From the NCBI GenBank assembly GCA_009840215.1, contig VXOC01000151.1, positions 1 to 48,927 on the forward strand: a DNA stretch of 48,927 nucleotides, read 5' to 3'. Below are positions 25,331 to 33,705 of the stretch, piece after piece. The position numbers were made by a program, and so were the translations under genes. Every line of letters begins with the position of its first letter. The stretch's first letter is position 1. The notes under the pieces were generated by a model, which saw nothing but the letters and a program-made list of their open reading frames with translations, was not told the DNA's origin and did no database searches. This DNA comes from Gemmatimonadota bacterium. GTDB taxonomy: Bacteria > Gemmatimonadota > Gemmatimonadetes > Longimicrobiales > Gaopeijiaceae.

Positions 25331-25648
25331 GTGAAGAGGACAGGCGACTCCGCCTCTCGGCCCACCGGCGATTCGCAGAGGAAAGTGCCCCTGCGCGTCC
25401 TGGCCGATGTCCCCCTGGAGGAGGAAGTCATACTGGTGCGTATCGACGTTGCCGGGGATGACGTGGTGCCGCTGCTGGAGCAGGGCATCGTGCCGGGTTG
25501 CAAGCTGTGTCCGGTCCGGCATGCTCCCGCGGGGGGGCCGACCGTCTATCGCGTGGACGGCGCCCTCGTCGCGCTCCGGAGAGAGACCGCGTCCTGTCTC
25601 TGCGTGCGCAGTGCACTGGAAGCCGCGGGGGTTCTCGACTCGAATTGA
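25331..25648 (+). CDS. feoA: FeoA-like ferrous iron transport protein
   Basis: The GTG at 25331 is preceded by AGGAGAA. The 105-residue product contains an SH3-like FeoA domain: EEEVILVRIDVAGDDVVPLLEQGIVPG, then GPTVYRVDGALVALRRETA. It also has an N-terminal extension of about 15 residues. FeoA assists FeoB in Fe2+ uptake at the inner membrane. Its TGA overlaps the proposed TTG of feoB by 3 bases (TTGA), so the two are coupled. Regulation by iron is expected, but no clear Fur box is visible. Confidence 0.85.
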   Translation: MKRTGDSASRPTGDSQRKVPLRVLADVPLEEEVILVRIDVAGDDVVPLLEQGIVPGCKLCPVRHAPAGGPTVYRVDGALVALRRETASCLCVRSALEAAGVLDSN

Positions 25649-27588
25649 ACGCGGGCAGCGCGTCCGCCACGCTGTCGGCGGAAGCGGCCGAGGTAACCGC
25701 GGCGAACACCGACCACCCGCTGGTCGCGCTGGTAGGTCCCCCCAATTCTGGGAAGTCCACCCTCTTCAACAACCTCACGGGTCTGCGCCAGAAGGTTGCG
25801 AACTACCCCGGGGTGACGGTCGAGCGCCGGTCCGGCGTGGCCGATTCGGATGCCGGTCCGGTCGAGTTGATCGATCTGCCGGGCGTGCACGGCCTCTCTC
25901 CCCGCAGCGTGGATCAGATGATCACGCACAACGCGCTGCTCGGCGAACTGGAGGGTGACCGAAAGCCCGATGCGGTCGTGCTCGTGCTCGACGCCACCCG
26001 TCTCCGTTCCCACCTGATGGTCGCGGAGCCGGTGCTGGGGCTCGGGCTGCCGGCGCTGGTCGTCCTCACCATGGCCGACGAACTGGACCGCCGCGCCGGC
26101 GAGCTCAGGAGTGCCCGTCTGTCACGGGATCTGGGCGTCGAGGTGGCGCTGGTCAACGCGCGGGATGCCGGAACGCTGGAACCCGTGCGCCGCTTCCTAA
26201 CCGCCCTCCACACGGGAGGCGAGGAGGTGCGCGCCTGTCCGATCGTCGTCGCGGCCGACCACCTCGAGGGGCACCCGTCCGGCCGCCCTCTCCCCGTGAT
26301 CGACGTCTTCGCGGCACGGCGCGAGCGCGCCCGGGAACTGGGCCGCTCGGCCGGGTTCAAGGCACCGCGGCCGTCGCGCTTCACGAACCGGCTCGACGGT
26401 CTCGTGCTGCACCGGCTGTGGGGACCGGTGATCTTCGCCGTGGTGGTGGGGCTCGTCTTCCAGGCCATCTTCACGTGGGCGGTCCCCCTGATGGACGGCA
26501 CCGAAGCGCTGATCGGCGCCTCGGGCGCGTACCTCTCGGGGGCGCTGCCCGATACCTGGTTCCGCGCCCTACTGATCGACGGGGTGTGGGCGGGGGTGGG
26601 GTCGGTGCTGGTCTTCCTGCCCCAGATCCTCATCCTCTTCCTCTTCATCGCGATCATGGAGGACTCCGGGTACATGGCCCGCGCGGCGGTGATCGCCGAC
26701 CGCGTCATGCACCGGGTGGGACTCCAGGGCAAGTCCTTCCTGCCCCTGCTCTCCGCCTACGCCTGCGCGATCCCCGCGATCATGTCCGCGCGCACCGTCG
26801 AGGACGAACGGGACCGGATCGCCACGGTCTTCATCGCGCCCTTCATGACCTGTTCCGCCCGGCTCCCCGTTTATGCGCTCCTGATCGCGGCCTTCATCCC
26901 CGCCGAGCCGCTGCTGGGACCGTTCCTGGGACGCCGCACCGCGGTCCTCATCGGCCTCTACGCCCTGGGGCTGCTGGCGGCGGTCGGCACCGCGGCGCTC
27001 CTGAAGAGCACGCTGCTGCGCGGCCGGTCCATGCCGTTCGTCATGGAACTGCCGCCCTACCGCTGGCCCAGCGCCCGGTCGATCGGAACGCGCCTTCTGG
27101 ACCGCACGAAGATCTTTCTGCGGCGCGCTGGCAAAGTCATCCTGGCCGTGACCATCGCGCTGTGGATCCTGGCCCAGTTCCCGAGGACGCCGGCCGGGGC
27201 GCCACCCGAGATCGGCGACAGCGCGCTGGGCCAGATGGGACAGGTCATCGAGCCGGTGATCGAGCCGCTCGGTTTTGATTGGCGGATCGGGATCGGCCTG
27301 GTCACGTCGCTGGCGGCCCGAGAGGTGATTGTGGGCACCCTGGGCACGATCTACGGGGTGGAGGCGGAGGACGGCCAGGACCTCGAACTGCGCGCCGCCC
27401 TGCAGCGGGACCTGGATTTCGGGGCCGCGGTGGCGCTGCTGATCTTCTTCGTCTTCGCGCTCCAGTGCATGTCCACGGTGGCCGTGATGCGCCGGGAGAC
27501 TGGGGGGTGGCGATGGCCGATTCTGCAGTTCTGCTACATGCTGACCCTGGCGTACGTGGGCGCATGGGCGGCGAACGCGCTGCTGTGA
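25645..27588 (+). CDS. feoB: FeoB ferrous iron transporter GTPase
   Basis: The TTG at 25645 overlaps the feoA stop and gives 647 residues; other starts further upstream would lie inside feoA. The N-terminal G domain has G1 GPPNSGKST, G2 around PGVTVE and G3 DLPG. The G4 position reads TMAD instead of the usual NxxD, losing the Asn that reads guanine. The membrane domain shows both gate regions, MSARTVEDERDRIATVFIAPFMTCSARLPVYALL and VTSLAAREVIVGTLGTIYG. It imports Fe2+ across the inner membrane. The protein is shorter than E. coli FeoB (about 773). It forms an operon with feoA and the downstream binding lipoprotein. Confidence 0.93.
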   Translation: MNAGSASATLSAEAAEVTAANTDHPLVALVGPPNSGKSTLFNNLTGLRQKVANYPGVTVERRSGVADSDAGPVELIDLPGVHGLSPRSVDQMITHNALLGELEGDRKPDAVVLVLDATRLRSHLMVAEPVLGLGLPALVVLTMADELDRRAGELRSARLSRDLGVEVALVNARDAGTLEPVRRFLTALHTGGEEVRACPIVVAADHLEGHPSGRPLPVIDVFAARRERARELGRSAGFKAPRPSRFTNRLDGLVLHRLWGPVIFAVVVGLVFQAIFTWAVPLMDGTEALIGASGAYLSGALPDTWFRALLIDGVWAGVGSVLVFLPQILILFLFIAIMEDSGYMARAAVIADRVMHRVGLQGKSFLPLLSAYACAIPAIMSARTVEDERDRIATVFIAPFMTCSARLPVYALLIAAFIPAEPLLGPFLGRRTAVLIGLYALGLLAAVGTAALLKSTLLRGRSMPFVMELPPYRWPSARSIGTRLLDRTKIFLRRAGKVILAVTIALWILAQFPRTPAGAPPEIGDSALGQMGQVIEPVIEPLGFDWRIGIGLVTSLAAREVIVGTLGTIYGVEAEDGQDLELRAALQRDLDFGAAVALLIFFVFALQCMSTVAVMRRETGGWRWPILQFCYMLTLAYVGAWAANALL

Positions 27589-28532
27589 CGGGTCGGGTCG
27601 GCGCAGTGCGAATCCGCGGGATGCCGGCAGTCCTCGCACTCCTCGCCGGGCTGTCGGCCTGCAACCCCGATCAACCGGCTCCGCGGGGCACCGGCGCCGT
27701 GGTGGACGACCGGGGCCGCGCGCACGACCCGTCCGTCCCCCTCACCCGCATCGTCTCGCTGATCCCGGCGGTGACCGAGACGCTGGTGGCGATCGGCGGT
27801 GCGGACCTCCTGGTCGCCCGCACCCGCTACGACGAGGACCCCGCGCTGGCGGACCTGCCGTCGGTGGGCGGCGGGATCGACCCGAGCCTCGAGTTCCTGG
27901 CGCAACTCAACCCCGACCTTGTCGTCCTGTGGGCCTCCGGCGCGAACGGGGTGTTGCTCGAGGACCGCCTTGACGAGATCGGCCTGAACTGGTACGCCGC
28001 CTCCATCCAGACGGTGGACGACTTCCGCCGGCACGCGCGCAACCTCGGCCGCCTGGTCGGCAAGTCCGCCGCTGCCGACTCCGTGATCGCCCGGGTGGAG
28101 GGGGACTTTGCGGCCGCGACGCAGTCGTGGTCGGGACGGGACCCGGCAGAGGTCGTCTACGTCGTGCAAATGGAGCCTCCCATGACCGTCGGGCCCGGCA
28201 CCTTTCTGGACGCGCTGCTCGGCACGGCGGGGGCCTTCAACGCCTTCGGCGACATCGTGGGATCCTGGCCGCTCGTGAGCATGGAAGAGGTGGTGAAGCG
28301 GGACCCCGACTACGTGATCATGCCGGTTCAGGGCTACGGGACGCCGGAGGCGCGCTCGGACTACAGCGACCCCTCGATCGAGCGTCTGCGGGCGCAGCCG
28401 GGGTGGTCGGCGGTCCCGGCGGTGGTGGCGGGCCGCGTCATTTCGGTGGACGGATCGCTCTTCGGCCGGCCGGGCCCGCGCATGGGCGAAGCCGCGCTGT
28501 ATCTGGCCACGCGACTGCACGGCTCCCGCTGA
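27585..28532 (+). CDS. Periplasmic binding lipoprotein, BtuF/FepB-like fold
   Basis: The GTG at 27585 overlaps the feoB stop (GTGA) and gives 315 residues with a lipobox LSAC. The mature part matches helical-backbone metal-receptor proteins: TRIVSLIPAVTETLVAIGGADLLVARTRYDEDPA, LEFLAQLNPDLVVLWAS, and a C-terminal lobe with GPGTFLDALLGTAGAFNAFGD and KRDPDYVIMP. Relatives bind cobalamin, heme or Fe-siderophores for ABC importers. No ABC permease or ATPase is nearby. Strict coupling to feoAB suggests delivery or sensing of an iron ligand, but cobalamin binding cannot be excluded. Confidence 0.88.
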   Translation: MTGRVGAVRIRGMPAVLALLAGLSACNPDQPAPRGTGAVVDDRGRAHDPSVPLTRIVSLIPAVTETLVAIGGADLLVARTRYDEDPALADLPSVGGGIDPSLEFLAQLNPDLVVLWASGANGVLLEDRLDEIGLNWYAASIQTVDDFRRHARNLGRLVGKSAAADSVIARVEGDFAAATQSWSGRDPAEVVYVVQMEPPMTVGPGTFLDALLGTAGAFNAFGDIVGSWPLVSMEEVVKRDPDYVIMPVQGYGTPEARSDYSDPSIERLRAQPGWSAVPAVVAGRVISVDGSLFGRPGPRMGEAALYLATRLHGSR

Positions 28533-28611
28533 CGCCCGGACGCTACCTGGCGGCCCGCGCCGACGCATCACTCGCCTGTCGACCCCCTTGCACGGCCTCC
28601 ATCGAGGCCAG

Positions 28612-30981
28612 CTACGGGATCAGCACCCTCGGGGACCGCTTCACGAAGAACACGCCCTCCTTGCCCGAGGTCACCACGATGATCCCGCTCTCGAAGTACG
28701 GGTAGTTGCTCCACGACCCGTCGAAGCCGGGCGCGTCCTCGCCCCACGGCACCGTGTCGAAGAAGCCGATCTCCACCGGATTCTCGCGGTCGGAGATATC
28801 CAGCACGCGAAGGCCGCTCACGTAGTTGGACTGGTACATGAAGTCGCCGCGGATGTACAGGTTGTGGTCCGAAGAGGTGTTTTCCGAGAAGTGCTCCTTG
28901 ACCAGGATCGGGTCATCCAGGTCCTTCACGTCCCACACCAGCGTGCGGGTGTTCGAGACCATGCCTTCCAGCTCGTCGAGCTCGTCGTTCATGTAGAAGT
29001 ACTCATGGGCCTCGTCGATCCAGCCCTGGTGGGAGTAGACCACGTTGGGGTACGTGCTCATCGCCAGTGCGACAGGGACCCTCTTGTCGGTGACATCGGC
29101 GATGCTCAGCGCGTTCTCGTTGGACCCGAAGCAGATCTCCTTGCCGCGGTGCTCGGTGTCCGGCCCCTCGTAGATGATGCACATGGCGTCGTGGCTGTAA
29201 CCGGTGCTGGCCCGCCCGGTGGCGGCGTCGGCGAAGCAGCCCGCGAAGACCGGATTCCGTGGATCGCGGATGTCGATCATGTGGAGACCGCCGCCGCAGG
29301 TGTCGCCGCCGCCGCTGGATCCCACCGAGTACGCGAAGCCGGTGGCCTCGTTGATGACGATGTTGTGGGCGCTGTGGATCCCGTCGTAGTGCGCGGTTTC
29401 CTCGAAGGTGACGGGTTCCCCGGTGGCGTCGCGCAGCTCGGTGAGGTCGAAGATCTGCATGCCGTGGCGGCCCGAGTTGTCGGAGACGATGAAGGCGTGG
29501 TCGGCGTAGACCTTGATGTCGCGCCATGTGCTCGGGATTGCCCCCTCGGTCAGCAGCAGATTGCCGGCGTTTCTGGGGTGCGCGGGGTCGCTGAGGTCGA
29601 CGAAGGAGGTACCGTCGTAGCGGCCCACGATCGCCCACTCCGTCCCCGTGACCGGGTCGGTCCACCCCCACACGTCGTTGACCTCGGCGCCGCGCCCGCC
29701 GCCCAGCTGCTGCACCGGCAGGAACGACACGATGTCGACGTTGGCGCAGGTGAAGACATCGGCGGCCCCGTCCTGGCAGGCGACCTCGTCACCGGTGATC
29801 GGGTCGAGGCCGGCGACTTCGCTGGCCACGCGGACCCCCCGGGTCCAGCCGTTTCCTTCGCGCTCGATGATCGCTGCGGTGCCCAGTCCGTAGTCGTCCC
29901 CTTCCAGACCCACCACCCCCACGCCCGAACCCATCGCGAGGACCGACCCCATCTGGTCACCCGGGGACAGCCCATCCACGGAGAACTTCGTCATCGCACC
30001 CCAGCCGCCGCCTCCGGGCTCCGGCGACATCACGTAGTAGCGTCCCTCGAAACCTCCGGCTCCCGGCGCCGCGATCCAGATGTCGTCTCCGCTGATCGCA
30101 ACGGCGCTCCCGAACCGGGTCCCGCTACCTCCGTCGAAGGGTCGGTAGGTCTCTGCCGGGCTCCAGTCACCCGAAGACTCGTCGAGGACGTAGCGATGAA
30201 CCGCCCCGACCAACCGGTCCTGCCATGGTGCTCCGATCAGGGCCGTGCCGTCCCGCATCGCCAGCGCCGACCCGAAGCTGACCCGATCCGTGCCCTCCGG
30301 TTCCAGCTTGGCGGTCTCGGACCAGCTTCCGTCCGTCCCGCGGCGAAATGCGTAGACGGCGCCCCGGCCCTGGTTCTTCCGTACAGTCCCTATCAACGCG
30401 TAATCTCCGTCAACCGCCAGCGCTTGCCCGAACCAGTCCTGCGGCTCGGCGTCGCTCGCCATCAGCTTGGCTGTTTCGCTCCACCGGCCGGAATCGTCGC
30501 GCGTCAGCACGTACACCGCACCGCGACCTTCGTCGTGGCCCCAGGCGGCGACCAGCGCCACGCCGTCCCCCACCGCCATGGCACGCCCGAAAGCCTCGCC
30601 GTCGACCACGTCGCTGGCGGAGATCTTGGCGCTCTCGGTCCAGTCCCCCGCCTGGTTGCGCCGGAAGACGTAGACCGCACCCCGGGTGTCGTCGATGACC
30701 GTCGATCCGACCAGGAGGTCGTCCCCCACCAGCCCAAGCGCCCGCCCGAAGTGGTCCCCGTCTGCCGCGTCCGAGGCGGAAAGACGCTGCACTTCGGCCC
30801 AGCCGCCTCCGGTCCTGCGGTAGACGTACACGTATCCCGGGGCGCGTTCGTTGAGTGATTCGCCGATCAGGACATCGCTCCCGCTCAGGGCGGCGGAGCT
30901 TCCGTAGCCCTGCGCCGAGACCTGCGTCGGCTGGAAGACGAAGACCACCGACGCGAACAGGGGAAGAATGGACAGTCTCAC
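28612..30981 (-). CDS. Secreted FG-GAP/LVIVD propeller protein (choice-of-anchor B type), copy 1
   Basis: The proposed start is GTG 30981, with GAGGTG just upstream (GTG 30990 also fits), giving 789 residues and a signal peptide ending VSAQG. The N-terminal half contains about six FG-GAP-like repeats, recognisable by FGxALAxxGDxALIG and GAVYVFRR/GAVYAFRR. The C-terminal half is the choice-of-anchor B region with LVIVD-like strands: WGWTDPVTGTEWAIVGRYDGTSFVDLSDPAHPRNAG, VYADHAFIVSDNSGRHGMQIFDL, HNIVINEATGFAYSVG and GLRVLDISDRENPVEIGFFDT. It is a close paralogue of the next gene upstream. It is probably surface-exposed or periplasmic and has no known enzymatic role. Confidence 0.87.
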   Translation of the reverse strand: MRLSILPLFASVVFVFQPTQVSAQGYGSSAALSGSDVLIGESLNERAPGYVYVYRRTGGGWAEVQRLSASDAADGDHFGRALGLVGDDLLVGSTVIDDTRGAVYVFRRNQAGDWTESAKISASDVVDGEAFGRAMAVGDGVALVAAWGHDEGRGAVYVLTRDDSGRWSETAKLMASDAEPQDWFGQALAVDGDYALIGTVRKNQGRGAVYAFRRGTDGSWSETAKLEPEGTDRVSFGSALAMRDGTALIGAPWQDRLVGAVHRYVLDESSGDWSPAETYRPFDGGSGTRFGSAVAISGDDIWIAAPGAGGFEGRYYVMSPEPGGGGWGAMTKFSVDGLSPGDQMGSVLAMGSGVGVVGLEGDDYGLGTAAIIEREGNGWTRGVRVASEVAGLDPITGDEVACQDGAADVFTCANVDIVSFLPVQQLGGGRGAEVNDVWGWTDPVTGTEWAIVGRYDGTSFVDLSDPAHPRNAGNLLLTEGAIPSTWRDIKVYADHAFIVSDNSGRHGMQIFDLTELRDATGEPVTFEETAHYDGIHSAHNIVINEATGFAYSVGSSGGGDTCGGGLHMIDIRDPRNPVFAGCFADAATGRASTGYSHDAMCIIYEGPDTEHRGKEICFGSNENALSIADVTDKRVPVALAMSTYPNVVYSHQGWIDEAHEYFYMNDELDELEGMVSNTRTLVWDVKDLDDPILVKEHFSENTSSDHNLYIRGDFMYQSNYVSGLRVLDISDRENPVEIGFFDTVPWGEDAPGFDGSWSNYPYFESGIIVVTSGKEGVFFVKRSPRVLIP

Positions 30982-31076
30982 GATTATCACCTCATTCCTT
31001 TGGGGTTGCCCGGCCCCCTGGTGGCGGGGTATCCGGACCTGCATGACGGGCGGCCGAAATGCCGCCCCCAATTCTA

Positions 31077-33527
31077 CTACGAAACCGCCGGCGGCCGCTT
31101 CTTCAGCACGAAGAGCCCTTCCTTGATGCTCGACACGATGATCACGCCGCTCTCGAAGTACGGGTAGACGCTCCACGCCCCCGCGAACCCCGGCTTGTCC
31201 TCACCGAAGGGCACGGTGTCGAAGAACCCGACCTCGCGCGGCTCCTCCGGGTTCGAGATGTCCAGGATCCGCAGCCCGCTCAGGTAGTTGGCCTGGTACA
31301 TAAAGTCGCCGAGCACATACAGATTGTGGTCCGATGCACCGGTTGTCCCGAAGTGCTCCCTGACCAGCACCGGGTCCTCCAGCTCGCTGATGTCCCACAC
31401 CAGGGTCCGCGTGCGGGACACGCTTCCGGCGAGTTCGTCGGTCTCGTCGTTCATGTAGAAGTAGCGGTGGTCATCCGACAGCCATCCCTGGTGCAGGTAT
31501 CCGGCGCTGGGGTAGGTGACGCTGGAGACCGCCACCGGGGCCACCTTGTCGGTCACGTCCGAGATCGAGAGCGAGTTCTCGTTGGCTCCAAGGCAGATTT
31601 CGCGGTCCCGGTACTCTTCGTCGGGGCCCTGATAGCGGACGCACTGCGCGTCGTGACTGTAGCCGGTGCCCATGTTCCCCGTCGCAGCGTCCGCGAAGCA
31701 CCCCGCGAAGGTGGGACTGCGCGGGTCCCGGATGTCGACCATGTGAAGACCTCCGCCACATGTCTCACCGCCGCCCGAAGCGCCCACGACGTACGCGAAG
31801 CCCGTCTCCTCGTTGATCACGATGTTGTGGGCCGAGTGGATCCCGTCGTAGCGGGCGGTTGCCTCGAATGTCGCCGGGGGGTTGCTCACATCGCGCAGCC
31901 GGGTGAGGTCGAAGACCTGGACCCCGTGCGCCCCGGCATTGTCCGCCACCACGAAGGCGTGATCACGGTAGACCTTGATGTCGCGCCACATGTTGGGCGT
32001 CGCCCCTTCGGTGAGGGGCAGCTCGCCCAGGTAGACCGGGTTGGCGGGATCGGTCAGGTCGACGAAGGTCGTCGCGTCCGCACGCCCCATGATGGCGTAT
32101 TCGCGCCCCGTTTCCGAGTCGGTCCATCCCCACAGGTCGTTGGCGATCGCGCCGCGCTGGCCGCCCAGCGCATGGGTGGGCACGAAGGCGACCAGGTCGA
32201 CATCGCCGCATGCGAATCCGCCCGCCTCACCCCCCTCGCACCCGATCTCGCCGCCGACGAGCGCCTCGAGTTCGCCTCCCTCGTCCACGATCCTGCCCTC
32301 GGACCGCCACCCGTCCGGGGTCCTGCCGAAGAGGAACCCGACCCCCTCGAAGAAGTCGGCGCCCGGCGCGCCCACCACCGCCACATCCCCGCCCAGCGCA
32401 ACGGCGAGACCGTAGAAGTTGAACGGACCCCCGGGGCCGAACTCGGCAACCTGGTCCCACTCCCCGGACTCGCCGCGGCGGAACGCGAATCCACCGCCGA
32501 CACCCCCGCCCGCCAGCGGCGTCCCTGTAACGAGGTCGTCCCCGGAGACGGCGACGGCCATGCCGAACCCGGAAGCCTGAACCGGCGTGCCCGGCTGGAT
32601 CGTGTGTGCATGCGTCCACTCCGCGCCCGTGCCTCCCCCGGGCCGGGTGAAGTGATAGACGGCACCGCTCAGCTGGCCGCCGAGGGGCGCCCCCGCGAAC
32701 ACCTCGCCCTGCGACACGACCACGCTGGCTCCCATGGAGGCCGGGACGAGTTCCGGTGGTTCGAGGCGTATGATCGGTGTCCACGTCACCGTCGCCCCGC
32801 TGAACAGATACACCGACCCCTGTTGGAGATCGGGAACGCCTGTGCCCGGGATCAGCGAGATCGCCCCGCCGGGCGCCCCGACCGCCAGCAAGTCTCCCTC
32901 CACGTCGAGCGAGGTGCCGTATTGCGCGCCGTCGCCCAGGTCGGCGGGCTGGAGAACCCCGCTCAGCGCGTACCCGGCTGCTCCGGCCCGGAAGACGAAC
33001 ACTGCGCCCCTTCCTTCGTCGGCCCCGGGTGCACCGACCAGGATGTCGGTCCCGTTCGTGGCCACCGCGGCCCCGAAGCTGGCGCCCTCCGTCGCATCGT
33101 CCCAGGCGAGGCGTTCGCTCAGCGACCACCCGCCGCCCGCCCGGCCGTACACGTATACGGCACCCGTCCCTTCACCGGGTGCCCCGACCACCAGCACGTC
33201 ACCGCTCACGTCCAGCCCTTCTCCGAAGCCCGTGGCGGCCTCGGTCACGGGCGTCGGCAACGTCGCCGTCTCCGTCCATCCGTCCCCCGTGCGTGTGAAG
33301 ATGTGTACCCCCGCGGCGCGGTTCCCGGGCATGGGGAAGATCGCGAGACCGCCGGGCCTCCCGACGAAGATCTCGTCGCCCTGCACCACGACGCTGGCCG
33401 AAAACGCGGTCGCGGCGGCCGGAGTCGGGATGGCCCCGGCGCTCGTCTGCCCTGCGGCCGCCGGGGCAGTGCAGACGAGAAGTGCCACGGCGATGCTGGC
33501 GTGATGTCCGGCGAGGCGGATATGCAT
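31077..33527 (-). CDS. Secreted FG-GAP/LVIVD propeller protein (choice-of-anchor B type), copy 2
   Basis: The ATG at 33527 gives 816 residues with a clean signal peptide (HHASIAVALLVCTAPAAAGQ); the frame upstream to 33854 is antisense to the next gene. Layout is as in copy 1: FG-GAP-like repeats (FGEGLDVSGDVLVVGAPGEG, GAVYVYGRA) and then the LVIVD region (WGWTDSETGREYAIMGRADATTFVDLTDPANPVYLGELPLTEGA, HAFVVADNAGAHGVQVFDLTRLRDV). The C-terminal halves of the two copies are much more alike than the FG-GAP halves. A 95-bp gap separates the copies, both on the minus strand, so co-transcription is possible. The divergent spacer to 33706 shows no clear promoter. Confidence 0.87.
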   Translation of the reverse strand: MHIRLAGHHASIAVALLVCTAPAAAGQTSAGAIPTPAAATAFSASVVVQGDEIFVGRPGGLAIFPMPGNRAAGVHIFTRTGDGWTETATLPTPVTEAATGFGEGLDVSGDVLVVGAPGEGTGAVYVYGRAGGGWSLSERLAWDDATEGASFGAAVATNGTDILVGAPGADEGRGAVFVFRAGAAGYALSGVLQPADLGDGAQYGTSLDVEGDLLAVGAPGGAISLIPGTGVPDLQQGSVYLFSGATVTWTPIIRLEPPELVPASMGASVVVSQGEVFAGAPLGGQLSGAVYHFTRPGGGTGAEWTHAHTIQPGTPVQASGFGMAVAVSGDDLVTGTPLAGGGVGGGFAFRRGESGEWDQVAEFGPGGPFNFYGLAVALGGDVAVVGAPGADFFEGVGFLFGRTPDGWRSEGRIVDEGGELEALVGGEIGCEGGEAGGFACGDVDLVAFVPTHALGGQRGAIANDLWGWTDSETGREYAIMGRADATTFVDLTDPANPVYLGELPLTEGATPNMWRDIKVYRDHAFVVADNAGAHGVQVFDLTRLRDVSNPPATFEATARYDGIHSAHNIVINEETGFAYVVGASGGGETCGGGLHMVDIRDPRSPTFAGCFADAATGNMGTGYSHDAQCVRYQGPDEEYRDREICLGANENSLSISDVTDKVAPVAVSSVTYPSAGYLHQGWLSDDHRYFYMNDETDELAGSVSRTRTLVWDISELEDPVLVREHFGTTGASDHNLYVLGDFMYQANYLSGLRILDISNPEEPREVGFFDTVPFGEDKPGFAGAWSVYPYFESGVIIVSSIKEGLFVLKKRPPAVS

Positions 33528-33705
33528 GGTGATTCGATTCCCGGGAATGGGGGCGTGCGTGTGGCCGGTGGCCCGGCCGCGGCTTCGATGTTCCGGCACA
33601 ATAACCAAACCGGGCACGCCAGCCCACCGGGTCATCGCGTTCCGGTCGGCGGCGCGGTATCGTGTCGTGACCGGAAGCGCGCATTCCCGCGACACCTGAG
33701 GGGCC

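Noticed and set aside
25218-25503. N-terminal extension of yigZ
   Set aside because: The extension is antisense to feoA and unlike the family; ATG 25218 gives the normal length.
28594-28609. GGCCTC/GAGGCC hairpin between the binding lipoprotein and the FG-GAP/LVIVD gene as a terminator
   Set aside because: Only 6 bp of stem, 4-nt loop and no T-run; too weak to annotate.
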